A DNA stretch of 64,000 bases from Melieria omissa (Eukaryota; Arthropoda; Insecta; Diptera; Ulidiidae), in NCBI GenBank assembly GCA_963971225.1, contig OZ020269.1, positions 80,576,450 to 80,640,449 on the forward strand. Direction: 5' to 3'. The notes beneath the pieces are model-generated. The model searched no databases. It saw only the letters and a program-made list of their open reading frames with translations, and was not told the DNA's origin. The translations under genes were made by a program, and so were the position numbers. Below, in pieces: positions 11,092 to 23,365 of this stretch (its first letter is position 1; each line of letters opens with the position of its first letter).

Positions 11092-11565
11092 ATGCAGTGG
11101 CATTTCTACGCATTAATTACAGCCACAAGTGTGTACTGTTTCTGTCTACTTTTGCAACTGCCCGTCACCCACGCACGGCGGCTAGAGCGTTGCGACCTGG
11201 CCGGGGAGCTGTATATATTGGACGTGCCGAAAGTGGAACTGCCGCTGTGGCTGTGCATAGCCGAGTATGAGAGTCGCTTCAATACGCACATCGTTGGTAA
11301 CCGCAATGAGGACGGTTCCAACGATTATGGCATTTTCCAAATAAGCGATAAGTTTTGGTGTCTGCCGGACAACGATACCGACTATTTTGTATTCAATGAG
11401 TGCAATGTGAACTGCAGCGAGCTGCTGGCCGACGATATCACCAAGGCGGTCAACTGTGCTAGGATGATACAAAAACAGCAGGGCTGGGCCGCCTGGACTG
11501 TGTATGAAGAGTTCTGCAACGACACTTTGTCGGGCGCTGACGATTGTTTTGAAAAGTTCCACTGA
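11092..11565 (+). CDS. Secreted c-type lysozyme, 157 aa
   Basis: This predicts a glycosidase that cuts the peptidoglycan of bacterial cell walls. Met at 11092 starts a hydrophobic signal peptide, cleaved probably after Ala28 (LPVTHA/RRLERC). The mature domain has the catalytic Glu60 (IAEYESRFNT) and Asp78 (NRNEDGSNDYGIFQI), and all eight cysteines of the fold (34, 55, and six more). Both acid residues are kept, so the enzyme should be active. Longer in-frame starts at 10984 and 11047 would bury the signal peptide and are disfavoured by the TATA position. It is a single exon. It resembles the divergent non-digestive Drosophila lysozyme-like genes more than the LysB/D/E cluster (inference). If the exon at 5034 belongs to cnn, this gene is nested in the first cnn intron. 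Confidence 0.92.
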   Translation: MQWHFYALITATSVYCFCLLLQLPVTHARRLERCDLAGELYILDVPKVELPLWLCIAEYESRFNTHIVGNRNEDGSNDYGIFQISDKFWCLPDNDTDYFVFNECNVNCSELLADDITKAVNCARMIQKQQGWAAWTVYEEFCNDTLSGADDCFEKFH

Positions 11566-12509
11566 AATATTTTGTACAGAAACCCAGAAATATAATTCTA
11601 GTATCGAGCTAATTTCGATACTCAAATACTTGTGAATGATGGCCGCGATGGTTCGAAATCCTTTTATTTCAGCTGCACTGCAACTAAGTTGCTCCGCTAT
11701 CTGTGATAGCTGTCTGATTGCTATGCGACAGCTCTTGGAACAGATAAATCTCTTTCAATTTCTGTGAGCTACAGTGCTATGTGTTCCGAGTTATATTTCA
11801 ACAAAGCACACAGTTCGCGCCACAAGCGTCGATCAGCAGATTGAATTCGTGCTGCTGGCATCATTTGGCTACATAAAATTAAACATCAAGCATATTTCAC
11901 TCTTCAAAATTGTTGCAAACAGTGGGTGTGTTGTGCGTTGATTTTGACTGCGGCTGCTCGTAGTTGCTGCGCCTTGCTAAGCGAATAAACACCACATGTG
12001 GAGCGCTGGCCACAAGGCGTTCACATGGCTCTTGGTGCACATTGACTGCATCGTGTTTTGCAAGTGCGCGCTCCCCAATGTTATTGTGCTTTTCGCTGAG
12101 TTGCCTCTGACCATCTTGTTGCTGCTTGTATTAGAAAATAAACAGAAATATTTCATTTCAATTTGATTTGCCTTTTGAAAGTGCTTTTTGTGCCTCGCTG
12201 GTGGAATTGATACAATAAATTTAAGTGAAGCCCCATTTGTCTGCGGGAACAACTATGTATAGGGCATTTCTGTATGATTTATTGGCAGTTTTCTTTTTAA
12301 CCAAAAATGCATCACAGTTTTCTGTAAACATTTGCTAATTATACAATTTGGGATAGGCGCGGGATGGTGCTGTGTACTAGTAATGTCAATAAGGTATCGT
12401 ATCTCTTGTTAAGTTCGACATACGTATGTATATTTTAACAGTTTTTGTATGTCTTGTTCGTGGATTACGTATTTACTTGTAAGTGATAACGGGGTTGTTT
12501 TATTTGCAG
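11566..12509. other. Lysozyme 3' flank and region upstream of the cnn CM1 exons
   Basis: A candidate poly(A) signal AATAAA for the lysozyme lies at 11984. No other exon was recognised. I looked for a first cnn exon ending in phase 2 here and did not find a convincing one. Confidence 0.45.
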
Positions 12510-15500
12510 CACAAGTCCAGGAACATTACAAGATGTCACAATGGAACATTCATGTAAGTCTGATTAACATTACGGCAATATTACCCAACAAGTTTACGTG
12601 AGGTATAAATGTAGTACGAGAATGAATCCGGACTAGAAGAAAATATTGTTTAACCCTTCGATGGGCAGTAATTACTTACTACACATCTGCACTTTGGGAG
12701 GAGATGAATCTGTGATTTTTTTTTATTTTTTTTAACCATTTTGTCTGGCCAGACGACAAAGTCCATCCGAGGGTTAAGGTGCTATAGATTATAGCGTGGT
12801 GGTATGGTACACTCACTTGCTTAAGCAGGAACAAAATCTTCGAAAACAGAGCATTCAGTACTCTATATTGAAAATTGAAATTTGATTTGAAAATTGAAAC
12901 TATTTTTGATTTTTACAAAAATAAGATTAAAAACCGTAAAATCATTCAATTTTCAACCCAAATTTTTTAACAAATCAGCACAAATTTTGGAAACAGTTCA
13001 AACCTCCATCTTGGCCAATTCCGCCTTCTATAACCATAAACTGAATTCCACACTGAAGTAGACAAGCAGTAAGATTGTCTGCAATGCGTAGAAGTGTACC
13101 TAACGCCAATGGCCCGGTAGAAATAAAGGAAAAGAACGTTATAATCAAGCGGAATTTCCAAGCGAGGCTAGACGACACGGACCTTTTGGCCGACGGTATA
13201 AATGCAAACGAAAGAATGAAATTATTTATATATGATATGGTGAAGATTATGTCAGAATTGGCGTTCATATGTTGTTGATTGAATGTTTTTAGATGGCGTT
13301 GGTTACCGATCTCCGTGCGTTAGTTTGCAACAGAGCCAGGGCACGACGTCACCACCGGTACAAGGTCGTTCTGTGCGGGAGTTCGAAGAGCAGATGGCGT
13401 CTTTGCGAAAGGAAAATTTTAATCTGAAGTTGCGATTATATTTTCTTGAGGAGAGCGTTCCAGGCTATCAACAAGCCAACTCGGAGGGACAAGAAACGAC
13501 GATGAAGCAGTTAATTGACGCAAAGGCAAGTATAATTCGATTGCTTTAAAGTCAATGTAAATGAATTCAAAATCTTGTCCAGGTTGAAATGGAAATTTTA
13601 CGTAAAGAAATCCAAGAGAAACAAGAAATACTAAAAGAAGCTGCACAGGCAATGAACCAAATGGAGCAAATTCAGAGAGAAACAGAGGCTAAGAGCCAAG
13701 CTGTAATAGACGAGCTCAAACAAAAGATACAGTTTTTGGAGGTGGGTGTAAAATATACGAAATAGTTGCGAATTTGTGAATTGTCATTTGGTCAAAATGC
13801 AAGTAATTTAATTCGCTTTATAGATGGAACGCGATATGGACAAATCCCATCAGGGCGGATTTATGAACGATCTGCTTGGGCGATCGGACATTTCGGAAAA
13901 CGTGAATGCTTTACAAAAAGTTTGTATACTACTATTAAATCTACTCCTACGAATGATTTAATAAAAGCTGTGTTAATTAATGCTCTTAATTTTGTTTTCT
14001 GCTCCATTGGAATATGACATGATCTTTGCTCCAAAATCACTGCTACTGTTATAGATCCGTGAACTCGAAGGTATCGTAAAACACTCGGATGACAAAATAG
14101 GCGATTTCCAGCACCAGATTACTAAACTAGAGGACATTATTTTCAAACGTGACGAGACGATCAAAGAATATGAAGAAAAGGTTAAGGAGCTAGTATTTCA
14201 AAATGCTGAACTCTTAGAGGTGGTAGAGAACAAGGATAAGGAGGTCGCAAGTGCAGAGGTAAGTGCAGTAGAACGATTCGTTGAAACATAAGAGATTACT
14301 TTGCTGTTCAATCTAAAAAAAAAACGATGATTCGAATTGTCAGACGCGTAATTTAAGTTGAGCTATAAATGACTAGATGTTTGTCTTGGTACCCACTGCC
14401 TGCGAGGTGTGATTGATTTTGTTTACTTTTCATGATTCTCTTGGGGTTTCTAAAGCGAAATGTAAGAGGTCTTCGCCTTGTTAACGCTGATTTAAGGGAA
14501 GACAATCAACATCTTATTGATGCCTTGAAATCCACTCAAGATAATTTCCGCAGAGAAATGTCAAATATGAAAGTATGTGAGAGGCAAATGCGCGAGCAAC
14601 AAGAAGCATTGAGCAAAATGCAAGTAAGTGGTTTCATATGATAAAGAGGTAAAAAGTTTTGTTGGCAATGGTTCAAACCGGCTCGAGTTGCGAACTCGGC
14701 ATCAATTGCGAAGAGTTTAGATAGTTGTCCAAAGTCTAAATATTGTCCGCCATCTAATGCAATATAATGAATTGACATGCATGCAGCTGCGTACTTATAC
14801 TGTTACATTTCGCAAGAATCGACATATACTCAACATATGACATGGGTTCAATGTCAGTTTGCATGGATGTAGAGGAACAATTATTTGGTTAAGACGGACT
14901 GTTGTGTTTCACACGGAAAGTTCTTTGCTGCTTAAAGTCGAGTTTTTAGGCAAGAGAAGATAGGGAAATGGAATTCGGCTGCTCTCCTTTGTTCCACACA
15001 CAGAGTACACAGGAAGATCAATTACAGTACACAGGAAGAAAACATTGAGAATGAAAATGCGGACAATGAGACTGTAGCTAGACAATATATAGTTTAGTAA
15101 GCTTGAAATTGTAAAGCAGAACGGAAGGAGAGGGGGACCGAATAAGTTATTGAGCTGACATTAGTTTCCCTCCTGAATAAATCGTTCAGATTTTCATACA
15201 TAAAATATATATTTACTAGCAAAAGTCACTTTTGCTGAAACTTGTTTGCAATCGAAACTCGATGCAATTTATTTGCAAGCTATTTCGCATGCAAAGTGGC
15301 GGTCCCCGATTGAGCTTTGGTATTTTTAATATTCACCTAATAGAGTTTTAAGTTGGAATTGAAAATGCCTTCATGGGTTTGTGAAGTTCATAATTTTAGT
15401 CTTTTTGGTTGTATTTTTTAGTTTTTATAACTTCAATAGTGTTTGGTTTTAGCATACCGTTGCTCTCATTGGCCTTGTATTCACTGAATGTTTTTATTGA

Positions 15501-18500
15501 TTATTTCTGCATCTGCACAACAGTCTGCCATTACAATTAAGACAGCGAATACCGCTCGCCTGCTGGAGCGCATTCAAGACTACGAGAAAATGGTGACCAA
15601 AGTGAATTTCGAGCGTAATTTAGCAAAACGTGAAAATCGCTTCTTTAGAGCCATCATCGGCAAATTGCAGCGCAACAAGAATGAATGTCTAATGATCGAA
15701 AAGGAAGAGATATATCAGCAGATCGGCGCCGAGTACGACGAGAAACCAATTGACGCAAGTGAACATTTTGAGCATTCCAATTACCGCGAGCTGAAGGCGC
15801 GCGGTGACTTTCATGGCGAATACACCTTGAGACAGAAGCTGTGCGTGAATTTCAGCAACAGCGCCAAGTTTGCTGCTGCCTCATTGGCGGAGAATTCAAA
15901 AAAGGGGGGAAAAGACGTCGAAGGAAGCCAAATAGTCGAGAATTACATACGGGATTGTTGCGAAGTAGAACGCGAATTAGAGCCAGAATTTCCAATACGA
16001 TACACAATAAGCGATGCCAGCCTGTTTGCGGGAGCGGGCACCTCACGGACAAACAGTTGCTCCTCGTTGCAGGCAAATTTTTCGTCATCGAGCATCTTCG
16101 GCGGGTCCAAAGAGATACCAGACGATCATTTCTCAAAGGTGAGAACGGTCGAGCATTGAATTGTACGCCGCGCAATTGCGAGTACGTGCTGTTCCTTTCG
16201 CCTGAGTTTCTGTGCTAAACTTTTTCCTTTCTCTTCCCTTCAATAACAATAGGAGCGACCACGGAGCCCTATCCCCAACTTAGATGGCATTCGCTTTGTT
16301 TATTCAAAATTTGGAAATTTTCCTTGAAATTGGCGTATTTATTATTTTCGTTTCACTCGTTGTACCTAAATATTGGATTGCTAACTTACCGCGGGCAAGC
16401 GCGAAGGCGGTTAGCCCTCATCCTGTCAGAAGAGGTCCCCCGCTGATCCTCTTGGGAGGGCCTACGCGTTAGTGTTTCTGTGGGATATGTTGTACTGTGA
16501 ATTTGTTGTAAACAATTACGTAGTGTAAAACTTTCCAAATAACTATATTTTTGTGAATTTTCTCGATGATATAACGTTTTTAGTTTTCATACATATATTT
16601 GTAAAAAAATTGGATATTTTTACTTTCTGCTAAAAATATACATACTTTTACTTTTGGACAATTTTTTGAGGTGTGAACTTATTCCTTTTTGAAAGTATCA
16701 TATTTCAATTTGGTTGCCGGTTGTGTCAATTCACCTATGCCGATTAAGTTAGCATTAAAATCACTGAAATCGCGTGTGAATCACGCACACTTTATGGTAC
16801 ATTTGAAAGGTGTGGGTTTCATAGGAAGTGAGATACGTTTTTTTACTAGCAGATAGGTGTTTGGTTTGCAGGCCTTGGACTGCATGCTGATGCAAAGCGA
16901 TCTATGGTAGCAGCTAACAGTTTATAACTGCCTTTACACGTTTTAAACGCGACGAAACTGAGTATAATAGGCTGTCTTCGTAAACGCATTTATGCAAAGC
17001 ATCAGCGTCTTTTATTTCCAAACCATTGAGAATCGAAAGGCGCAACTCAGCATGTCAATTCGCAATAGAGTTACGCACATTAACCTTTTCAATTTCCAAT
17101 GGTCTGAAAATAAAAGACACTGATGCTTTGCATTAATTCGTTTACGAAAACAGTCATACAAATTTAGCAATAGATTTAGATTTGAGCAAAAACCTGTACC
17201 CAATATAAGTAAAACAATTATCATTGACATAATTTGGTTTTTCACGGTTAGGTTTGCCGATTTGGCCGCGCATTGATCCTGCTGGGTCCATAGCGGTACC
17301 AGATGGAGTTCCTTTGGCTCTACGAACTGCTGAAATAGTGAACGTTTAGGGATAGGTTTAAGTTTTTAGCGAATTTGAGCACCAATTTGACATCAATTTG
17401 ACTTCATACAACCCAAGGAAATAAGGGATGCCGAGAGATCTAGCTGTAGCAGGGCATGTAACATATACCCATGTTTTTCATATTTTGGTTATGTTCTGTT
17501 ATGGTTCTGCAGTCTATGTCCGTGGTAACCCTTAACAAATAGTCGGTGTTGATTCCAATGGCCGAAAGGAGTTTTCTTTTTTTTTTTGATACAACATATT
17601 CCCAAAGAAATGAATCTACACCGGGTGTTTGACACTATTTGTCTGGGTCGAGATTGAATTTGATATTCAAATCTTTATTGCAGTATTTAAAATTATCCGG
17701 CACCTAGACATTCTGACCTTACGAAAAGTCGAATAATCGAAGAATAAACAGTTAAATTAAGTAATTAATTATGAATTGCGTTCAAATTACGTTTAAACTT
17801 TTATTTTCACATTGATTTTGTGTTCTTTTGTCACAGCATTTGCGCGAAGAGTTGAAGCAACAAAAAATAGAATTGGCAGATAAGATTTGCATGCTCGAGG
17901 AGGTGGAGGAGAAATTGAAGAATCGCACACAATTGCACGAACAGGCGTGCCGCACTATACGGAAACTCATGCAGGTGTTCAAAAGCCATCAGGACGAAAT
18001 AAAACGATTGAAAAATCAAAACGCCACAGAAGTATCCTCCAGTAGTAAGCCAGACTTAACAACCGTACGTATACATTAATTGTTTAATGATGAACGTGAA
18101 AAGTCATGCGAGATTGTTTATTTGGTAGGCTGGTAATGGTAGTGGGCCTGTAAGCGATTTGGAATGCACCGGACTTTGCCGTTCACTGAGCGACTCTGAA
18201 GCGTTTAATGAGTTTTGTGGAGCTCAAAAGCAAAAGTACGAGAACATAATAGAAGAACAAGAGAACATAATTCGTAATTTGAAGGCTGAAGTCAAGAAAA
18301 AGACTGCCGCTTTGCAGGTGAGTGACTAAACGAGTATAAACTTGTTCTATTAATTAAAAAAAAAATTCGACTATTCTTATTGGGAGTACAAAGCAGTTCG
18401 GTTCGTCTTCTGTGGCCTACAATTTATTTCTTTTAAAACAAAATGAATAGGCAGATTTATGCAACTATTGTCTAAAATTACAGCTTATATGATGATCATC

Positions 18501-21112
18501 TAGGGAAAATATAAAAATATCGATCTTTCTTAACATCATATATACAGTTCAAATGTATCTGGCATATACAGTATCTAATATTGTATTTTTCAAATCAAAT
18601 GAAATATTTTAAAATATGTAATTAAAACTCCATATTCAATGTGAGCTAACCCAAAATATACTTATCACAAAATTAATGCGTTCTTGTTTTCGTTTTTCAG
18701 AATCTCATAAATAATGAACTCTGGGAGAAGAATCGTGAAATTGAGCGATTAACAAAGCTAATCAATAACAAATCCACTGCGTCCGCATTGTCGCCTTCAG
18801 CCACAAATAAGGCTGAGAATGTGGAACTGCAACTGCAACAATCATTCACCGAAGCGGACTATACCAAAGCGCTGAAACACAACAAATTGCTTCAGCGTAA
18901 AGTTGACGTGCTGAATCAACGTTTAGGCGCCGAGCATAGCAGCGAACAACTGATTACCCAGCTGCGTCAGGACGTGCGCGATGCTCGAGCCGAGGCCGAA
19001 AGTGCAGAAAAGTGGCGTCGTGAGTGCGCCGACGTTTGTTCTGTTCTCTCCACCCGACTTGAAGAACTTGCCGGTTTCTTAAACTCACTGCTGAAGCACA
19101 AGGATGTGCTAGGATTTTTGGCCGCCGATAGGCGTCGCGCCATGCGCAACGCCGTCAACACTAGTCTTGATCTATCCAAAAGTCTCAATATGACATTGTC
19201 CGTTTCAGCGCTATCGATGCCGGATCACAGTTTGGCACATTTGTGCAACCTTTCTTGTATAATGGCCGAGGGTGATGTCGTGGAAAATAAAACCTTCAAC
19301 TCGCACGAACAAGCACGTGCACGACACTCGATAGATACGCTTCGAGCTGAGAATAAGGCGTTGCGGAAGGAATTAGACAGCCGACGTAGCACTGAACAAA
19401 AGAAAGAGAGGCGCTCGCTGCCGTTGTTGATGCTGGAGCACCAGAGTGAGTCGGAGGCGTGGTCGGAACCCGATCGCAAGGTTTCATGGGCTCGTATCGG
19501 CCTTGAAGACCATTCAGCCTCACTCGCGAAAGATCACCAGCAGCCAATACAGGCGCACACTGATAGTGAAAGCGAGAGTGAGACCGTGAATGATGCGAAA
19601 CAACAGAGTCGCACTTCGAAATCACGCAGCCAGGACCGTATTGTTCAGCTGGAGCAAATGATCGCACAGCGAGACGAACGCATATTGACGGTACAATGTC
19701 AACTGGTGGAGACCGACAACCGCCTGAAGAAGGAAACACTTCAGGTTATTGATCTAACACAAGAGCTAAAGGAGTTGCGTCAACGCAACGATCAATTATT
19801 CCAGGATATGCTGGCCATAGGCGACGAAGGAGCGGACGAGCGTACATCCAACGAAAACGCATTTAATAAATCGTTACTAGTCCAGCAAATTGAAGAAAAG
19901 ACGCAAATACTAAAGAATATAGAGGAGCAACGGGATCGCATTGCAACCGAAGCACGACTTGCCGAAGTGCAGATTGGTGCTCTTAAAGCGGATATGGACG
20001 ATTTAAAACTGAAGCATGACATGGAGTTGACGCTTGTTGCTGAACAGCAGAGGCAACAGTTAGAGAAACAGCAACGCGAAATGGAATTGCTGCTGGAGCA
20101 ACGGTTGACCCAAAAAGAGGAGGCGCACCAAGAAGCCCTGAAACGCGACTGGGTCGAACGTACGCTTTACGAAGAGGTGAAAGCACAGCTGGTGGCATTA
20201 CAGGCACAGCACGCTGAGGCACAACGATCTATTGACTGCCTGACAGAATACGAACAGGAACTGAAGCAGACACTGGTAGAGAACGAACTAGCGGCACGAG
20301 CACTCAAAAAGCAACTGGACGAAAGCACTTTGCAGGCTTCCAAAGTCATAATGGAACGCACCAAGGTGTGCAACGAAAAGCTGCAGCTGGAGCGCCGCCT
20401 ACAAGAGCTGCTGCAGCAGACCACGGAGCAGGAGACAAAGTGCAGCGCGTTATTGCAGCGCATTGAGGAGCTTGAACGAACGCAACAGTCACTTAATAAA
20501 CAGATTGCCCGCGCTAGCGAAGCCTCGCAGTCAGACTATACATCAGAGGAGATAGTTGCCAGTTCTAATGCTGCTGCAGTGGAGCAACGCATCGCCATTG
20601 TGGGAGTCAAGCGACACAACAATTCATCACCTGATCTTGGCATCGAGAGCGATGCAGGCCGCATATCCAGCGTAGAAATGTCGAATGCCCAACGTTCTCT
20701 TTTGAAGATAGTGGAACTGCCGGCTGCTAGCACCGAGAACGTGAGCACGAACGCTAAGCACGGTTAGTACGATGTCATAATAACGATGATTGAGAATCAT
20801 GTGTTTGCATTTTTCGATCTATTTTCAGACGCCTTCGATAGTAACGGCGAGAATGACATGAAAGTCGCTAATGTCATGCAACAAGCAATAGACAACGGCG
20901 GAGTGACGGCAGTGCATGATTGTGTCAAGGTAGATCAAGAGAATGCCGAGTTACGGCGCAAACTAATCCGCACAAAACGTTCTTTGGAAGACACTTACGA
21001 AAAGTTGCGCGTTGCGAATCTGCGCAAAGCTCGTGTTGAAAAGGAGATTAAAAATCAAATAATCCAAACACATAGTGTACTAAAGAATGTGCGTTCGAAC
21101 ATGGAGGACTAG
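12510..21112 (+). CDS. cnn: Centrosomin, CM1/CM2 centrosome scaffold protein
   Basis: Cnn recruits gamma-tubulin complexes and builds the pericentriolar scaffold. Exons: 12510(ATG 12541)-12553, 13293-13525, 13583-13741, 13824-13919, 14055-14258, 14456-14623, 15524-16138, 17837-18064, 18129-18317, 18701-20762, 20829-21112. Phases agree at every junction and give 1416 aa from the ATG at 12541. CM1, which binds gamma-tubulin complexes, starts near residue 30 (GRSVREFEEQMASLRKENFN). Long heptad-rich coiled coils follow. A serine-rich stretch in the 15524 exon (SRTNSCSSLQANFSSSSIFG) may match the Polo-regulated multimerization region (inference). The last 60 residues are CM2 (KNQIIQTHSVLKNVRSNMED). 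The frame upstream of the ATG at 12541 is open to the acceptor, so isoforms with a more distal first exon are likely. The intron after 13525 uses a GC donor. Drosophila Cnn is about 1150 aa, so this one is longer. Confidence 0.95.
12654..12773. mobile_element. 120-bp piggyBac-like mini-MITE in a cnn intron
   Basis: Imperfect inverted termini CCCTTCGATGGGC and CCCTCGGATGGAC (the latter read on the minus strand) are flanked by TTAA at 12650-12653 and 12774-12777. The ends resemble those of the larger element at 48838-50433 (CCCTAATCCG...), which fits the same superfamily. There is no coding content. Confidence 0.65.
13075..13278. other. Unexplained segment open on both strands inside a cnn intron
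   Basis: The plus strand has a 67-codon charged frame (PVEIKEKNVIIKRNFQARLD...) and the minus strand a 97-codon hydrophobic frame (12975-13268, ITFFSFISTGPLALGTLLRI...). I recognise neither. It could be an unused exon, a relic of a membrane-protein gene on the minus strand, or chance. No splice signal links it in phase to the flanking cnn exons. Confidence 0.2.
13526..13582 (+). other. cnn: Non-canonical GC-AG intron of cnn (57 bp)
   Basis: The exon ends ...GACGCAAAG and is followed by GCAAGT, the best-known GC donor context (AG/GCAAGT). The acceptor TTGTCCAG is at 13582. Removing these 57 bp joins AK to VEMEILRKEIQEK in frame, as expected for a continuous CM1 and coiled coil. No GT donor nearby keeps the frame. 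Confidence 0.85.
16253..16327 (+). CDS. cnn: Possible alternative 3' exon of cnn
   Basis: After the acceptor AACAATAG, phase 0 is open for 24 codons (ERPRSPIPNLDGIRF...) to a TGA. Spliced from the donor at 16138 it would give a short Cnn isoform of about 520 residues that lacks CM2. The proline-rich start looks protein-like. No strong poly(A) signal follows closely, and a weak donor (TTT/GTTTAT at 16298) would instead allow a 45-nt in-frame cassette. It is a candidate only. Confidence 0.35.
   Translation, partial: ERPRSPIPNLDGIRFVYSKFGNFP
16970..17156. repeat. Foldback element in a cnn intron
   Basis: Two arms of about 70 bp (16971-17042 and 17085-17153) are diverged reverse complements (GCATCAG.GTCTTTTATTT on each arm), separated by about 40 bp. 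Short, non-coding and MITE-like, of unknown superfamily. Confidence 0.7.
17260..17735 (+). repeat. Dispersed repeat copy (paired with 46310-46560)
   Basis: Three colinear short matches are shared with 46310-46560: a GGTCC..(A)GCGGTA(c/a)(C/T)AGATGGAGTT block, a TCTAGCT(G/A)TAGCAG block and an ATCCGGC(A/G)CC block. The order and strand are the same. Superfamily unknown; boundaries approximate. Confidence 0.4.
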
Positions 21113-23288
21113 TGCACCGCACCCAATGCACTGCACCGCATTACATCGCATCAAGAGTACACAGGCTCGCGCACGCACTTCACACTCGTCATTCATATTT
21201 TGTTATTGTTCGTCCTTGCCACTTTTTTTACTCGCGAAGCTAATGAAAGCTCATATTTTTACGTATTTGAATAGATGTATCTCGTAGCAGTCATTGTTTA
21301 TCTTGTTTGTGAATATTTTTATGTTTCTTTTAACTGCTTAGATTTAAAATGTAGCTTAGTGTTCTCTTATTAAACATCACATTATTTAACTGTACTCGTC
21401 GAAGATTATTAACCTTAAGTGAGGAGAAGGACTGCGGTTTTAAGCAGTTTCTTGGTTGCTATGAGACAGTTTCAGTTCGCCATTTTTATATATTAATTTT
21501 ACTGCCATGTGTCATCTTGCCTTGCTGCAATAACCACATTATTCTTTTCATTCGTCTATTTTAAACACGATATTTAAAAAAACATTAAATTAAGTTGTTT
21601 GTGCTACTTTGAACACACCTCTCAAACTTAGCATTAATGAGGAATCCTGTCACATCCACATCTCGCCAGTTTCTTCTGATTTAGTGCCAAACTAAAGGAA
21701 ATCTGCGAGCCAAAGCTGATTCCAGTTTATATAAGCAACAGTAACATTTACCTCTGCAACTTATTTTGCACTTTTTAACCATTCTGCTGAGTTACCCATA
21801 CTTCTTAATTTCTTTAAAAAAAATTGTTTATTTAATTTTTATTTGTTTCTTTAGTTAGCTATCCAGGAGGACCTTGAAGATTTCATTTAAAGTTCGATTT
21901 ATTGACCGCTTTTCAAATGATTTTATCAGCCTGCATTTAATTCAAGGCTTTGGGTGCTTGGGCCCAAGTGCTTTGCTCACAAATTGCATCGACAAATGAA
22001 GCAGCACACACATTGAATATTTACACTTAAAAAAAGTACAGATAACTAGCTTTAAGGGGATTTAAGGCGTTTGCATGTACGTAAGTATTTGTTTTCGTAC
22101 GAACATGTTGTTATTGTACATGCGCGCAAAAATTTTTTTGTAATACGAATACACGTTTGATATGAGCCCTAAAAAAATGTCGTTTTACTGAAAATAGATA
22201 GTGAAATAAAAAAAAAAAAATTCATAAATAGAGTGAAATGAGTACCAGGACCAACTGCAAGCAATTCTGGTGGTCAGAAAGGTTGAGAAGTAATACAAGA
22301 GAATTGTTCGCGGTGGCTCGTATTTTTTTTACAAATTTAAAGATAGATTGCATTTTGGTGCCCTTCATTGGACGACGCCCGATGTCTATAGAACTAAAGA
22401 CTGAAAAAAGACTCCAAATCGAGTTTAAATTAACTGGTGTCCAAAGACCGACAGCTGGAACCGAAAGCTTCGGTACAGATTACCAGCAATTGCTGTTGCT
22501 GTTCCATACCCCGTTAAAATTGCGCAACTATAAACGTGATAATTAAATTAAATGGAGAGCCACTAGTTACGATGAATCAATTAACGACTAATAGGACAAT
22601 GTATTAGGGGTTGAAGATAATGGCCCCAATGAATCAATGAAAAGAATGGAAATTGTATAGTTTTGCGTTTGTAGCTAAATATAGTCTTTATTATAGCTAA
22701 ACTAATCTTTTCAAATACATATGTTACATATGTGTTATTAAAACGGTTGTATAGTACATACACATACGCGTAAGCATCTCAGTTGACTTATAATAACTTA
22801 GGCTTTCAGTACATTCGCACGGAGACTTTAAAACAACAAGCGCACACACAAGCTTTATAAACGAAGGACAAATATGCCGCAAGGGACATAGTGACCGGAT
22901 GTTAGCGATGACTGCTAATGTGATGTGTAAAGTGTCGTGCTCATGGTACACAGCGTGCATGCGTTGCGCTATAAAATAGTTACTGCTTCTCGCGTCTGGT
23001 TTTTGCGAGTATAAGGTACTAATATGTGTGTGTATAAGACTCCGTCGGTCAACAGCCTACTGACTTTCGCAGCAGCGGTATGCTGCACTCCAAATGGCAC
23101 TCGTTGAACTTTAACATGCCTTCCACTACTCTCAAACGAGGAGTTTCAATTGTGCTGGTCGTTGCGTAATTTTCGAATACATCCCTCATATATGTGGACC
23201 TTCGTATATAATCTATGATTTATTTTCTAATCAGCCGATTCCAGAGAATTGGAAAGTATATATCGTTTTGCATTGTCGAATGTTTCAC
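21113..23288. other. cnn 3' untranslated region and intergenic DNA
   Basis: Directly after the cnn stop. Candidate poly(A) signals are ATTAAA near 21371 and AATAAA near 22205. No coding segment is supported; the open frame at 22238-22546 has no splice context or recognisable domain. Confidence 0.5.
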
Positions 23289-23294
23289 TTTATT
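23289..23294 (-). terminator. Poly(A) signal of the UBAC1-like gene
   Basis: AATAAA on the minus strand, 72 nt downstream of the UBAC1-like stop codon at 23366-23368; position and hexamer are both typical. Confidence 0.6.
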
Positions 23295-23365
23295 TCGGTA
23301 ATGTTTTGAAGAAAACGTGCGCACGTGCCTTTTGTTTCACTCTCAACTTTCTGGACTCATTAACA

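Noticed and set aside
19296..19739. Minus-strand ORFs across the large cnn exon
   Set aside because: Shadows of the coiled-coil coding exon on the plus strand.
22238..22546. 102-codon ORF downstream of cnn
   Set aside because: No domain, no splice signals, and it lies in or just past the cnn 3' untranslated region.
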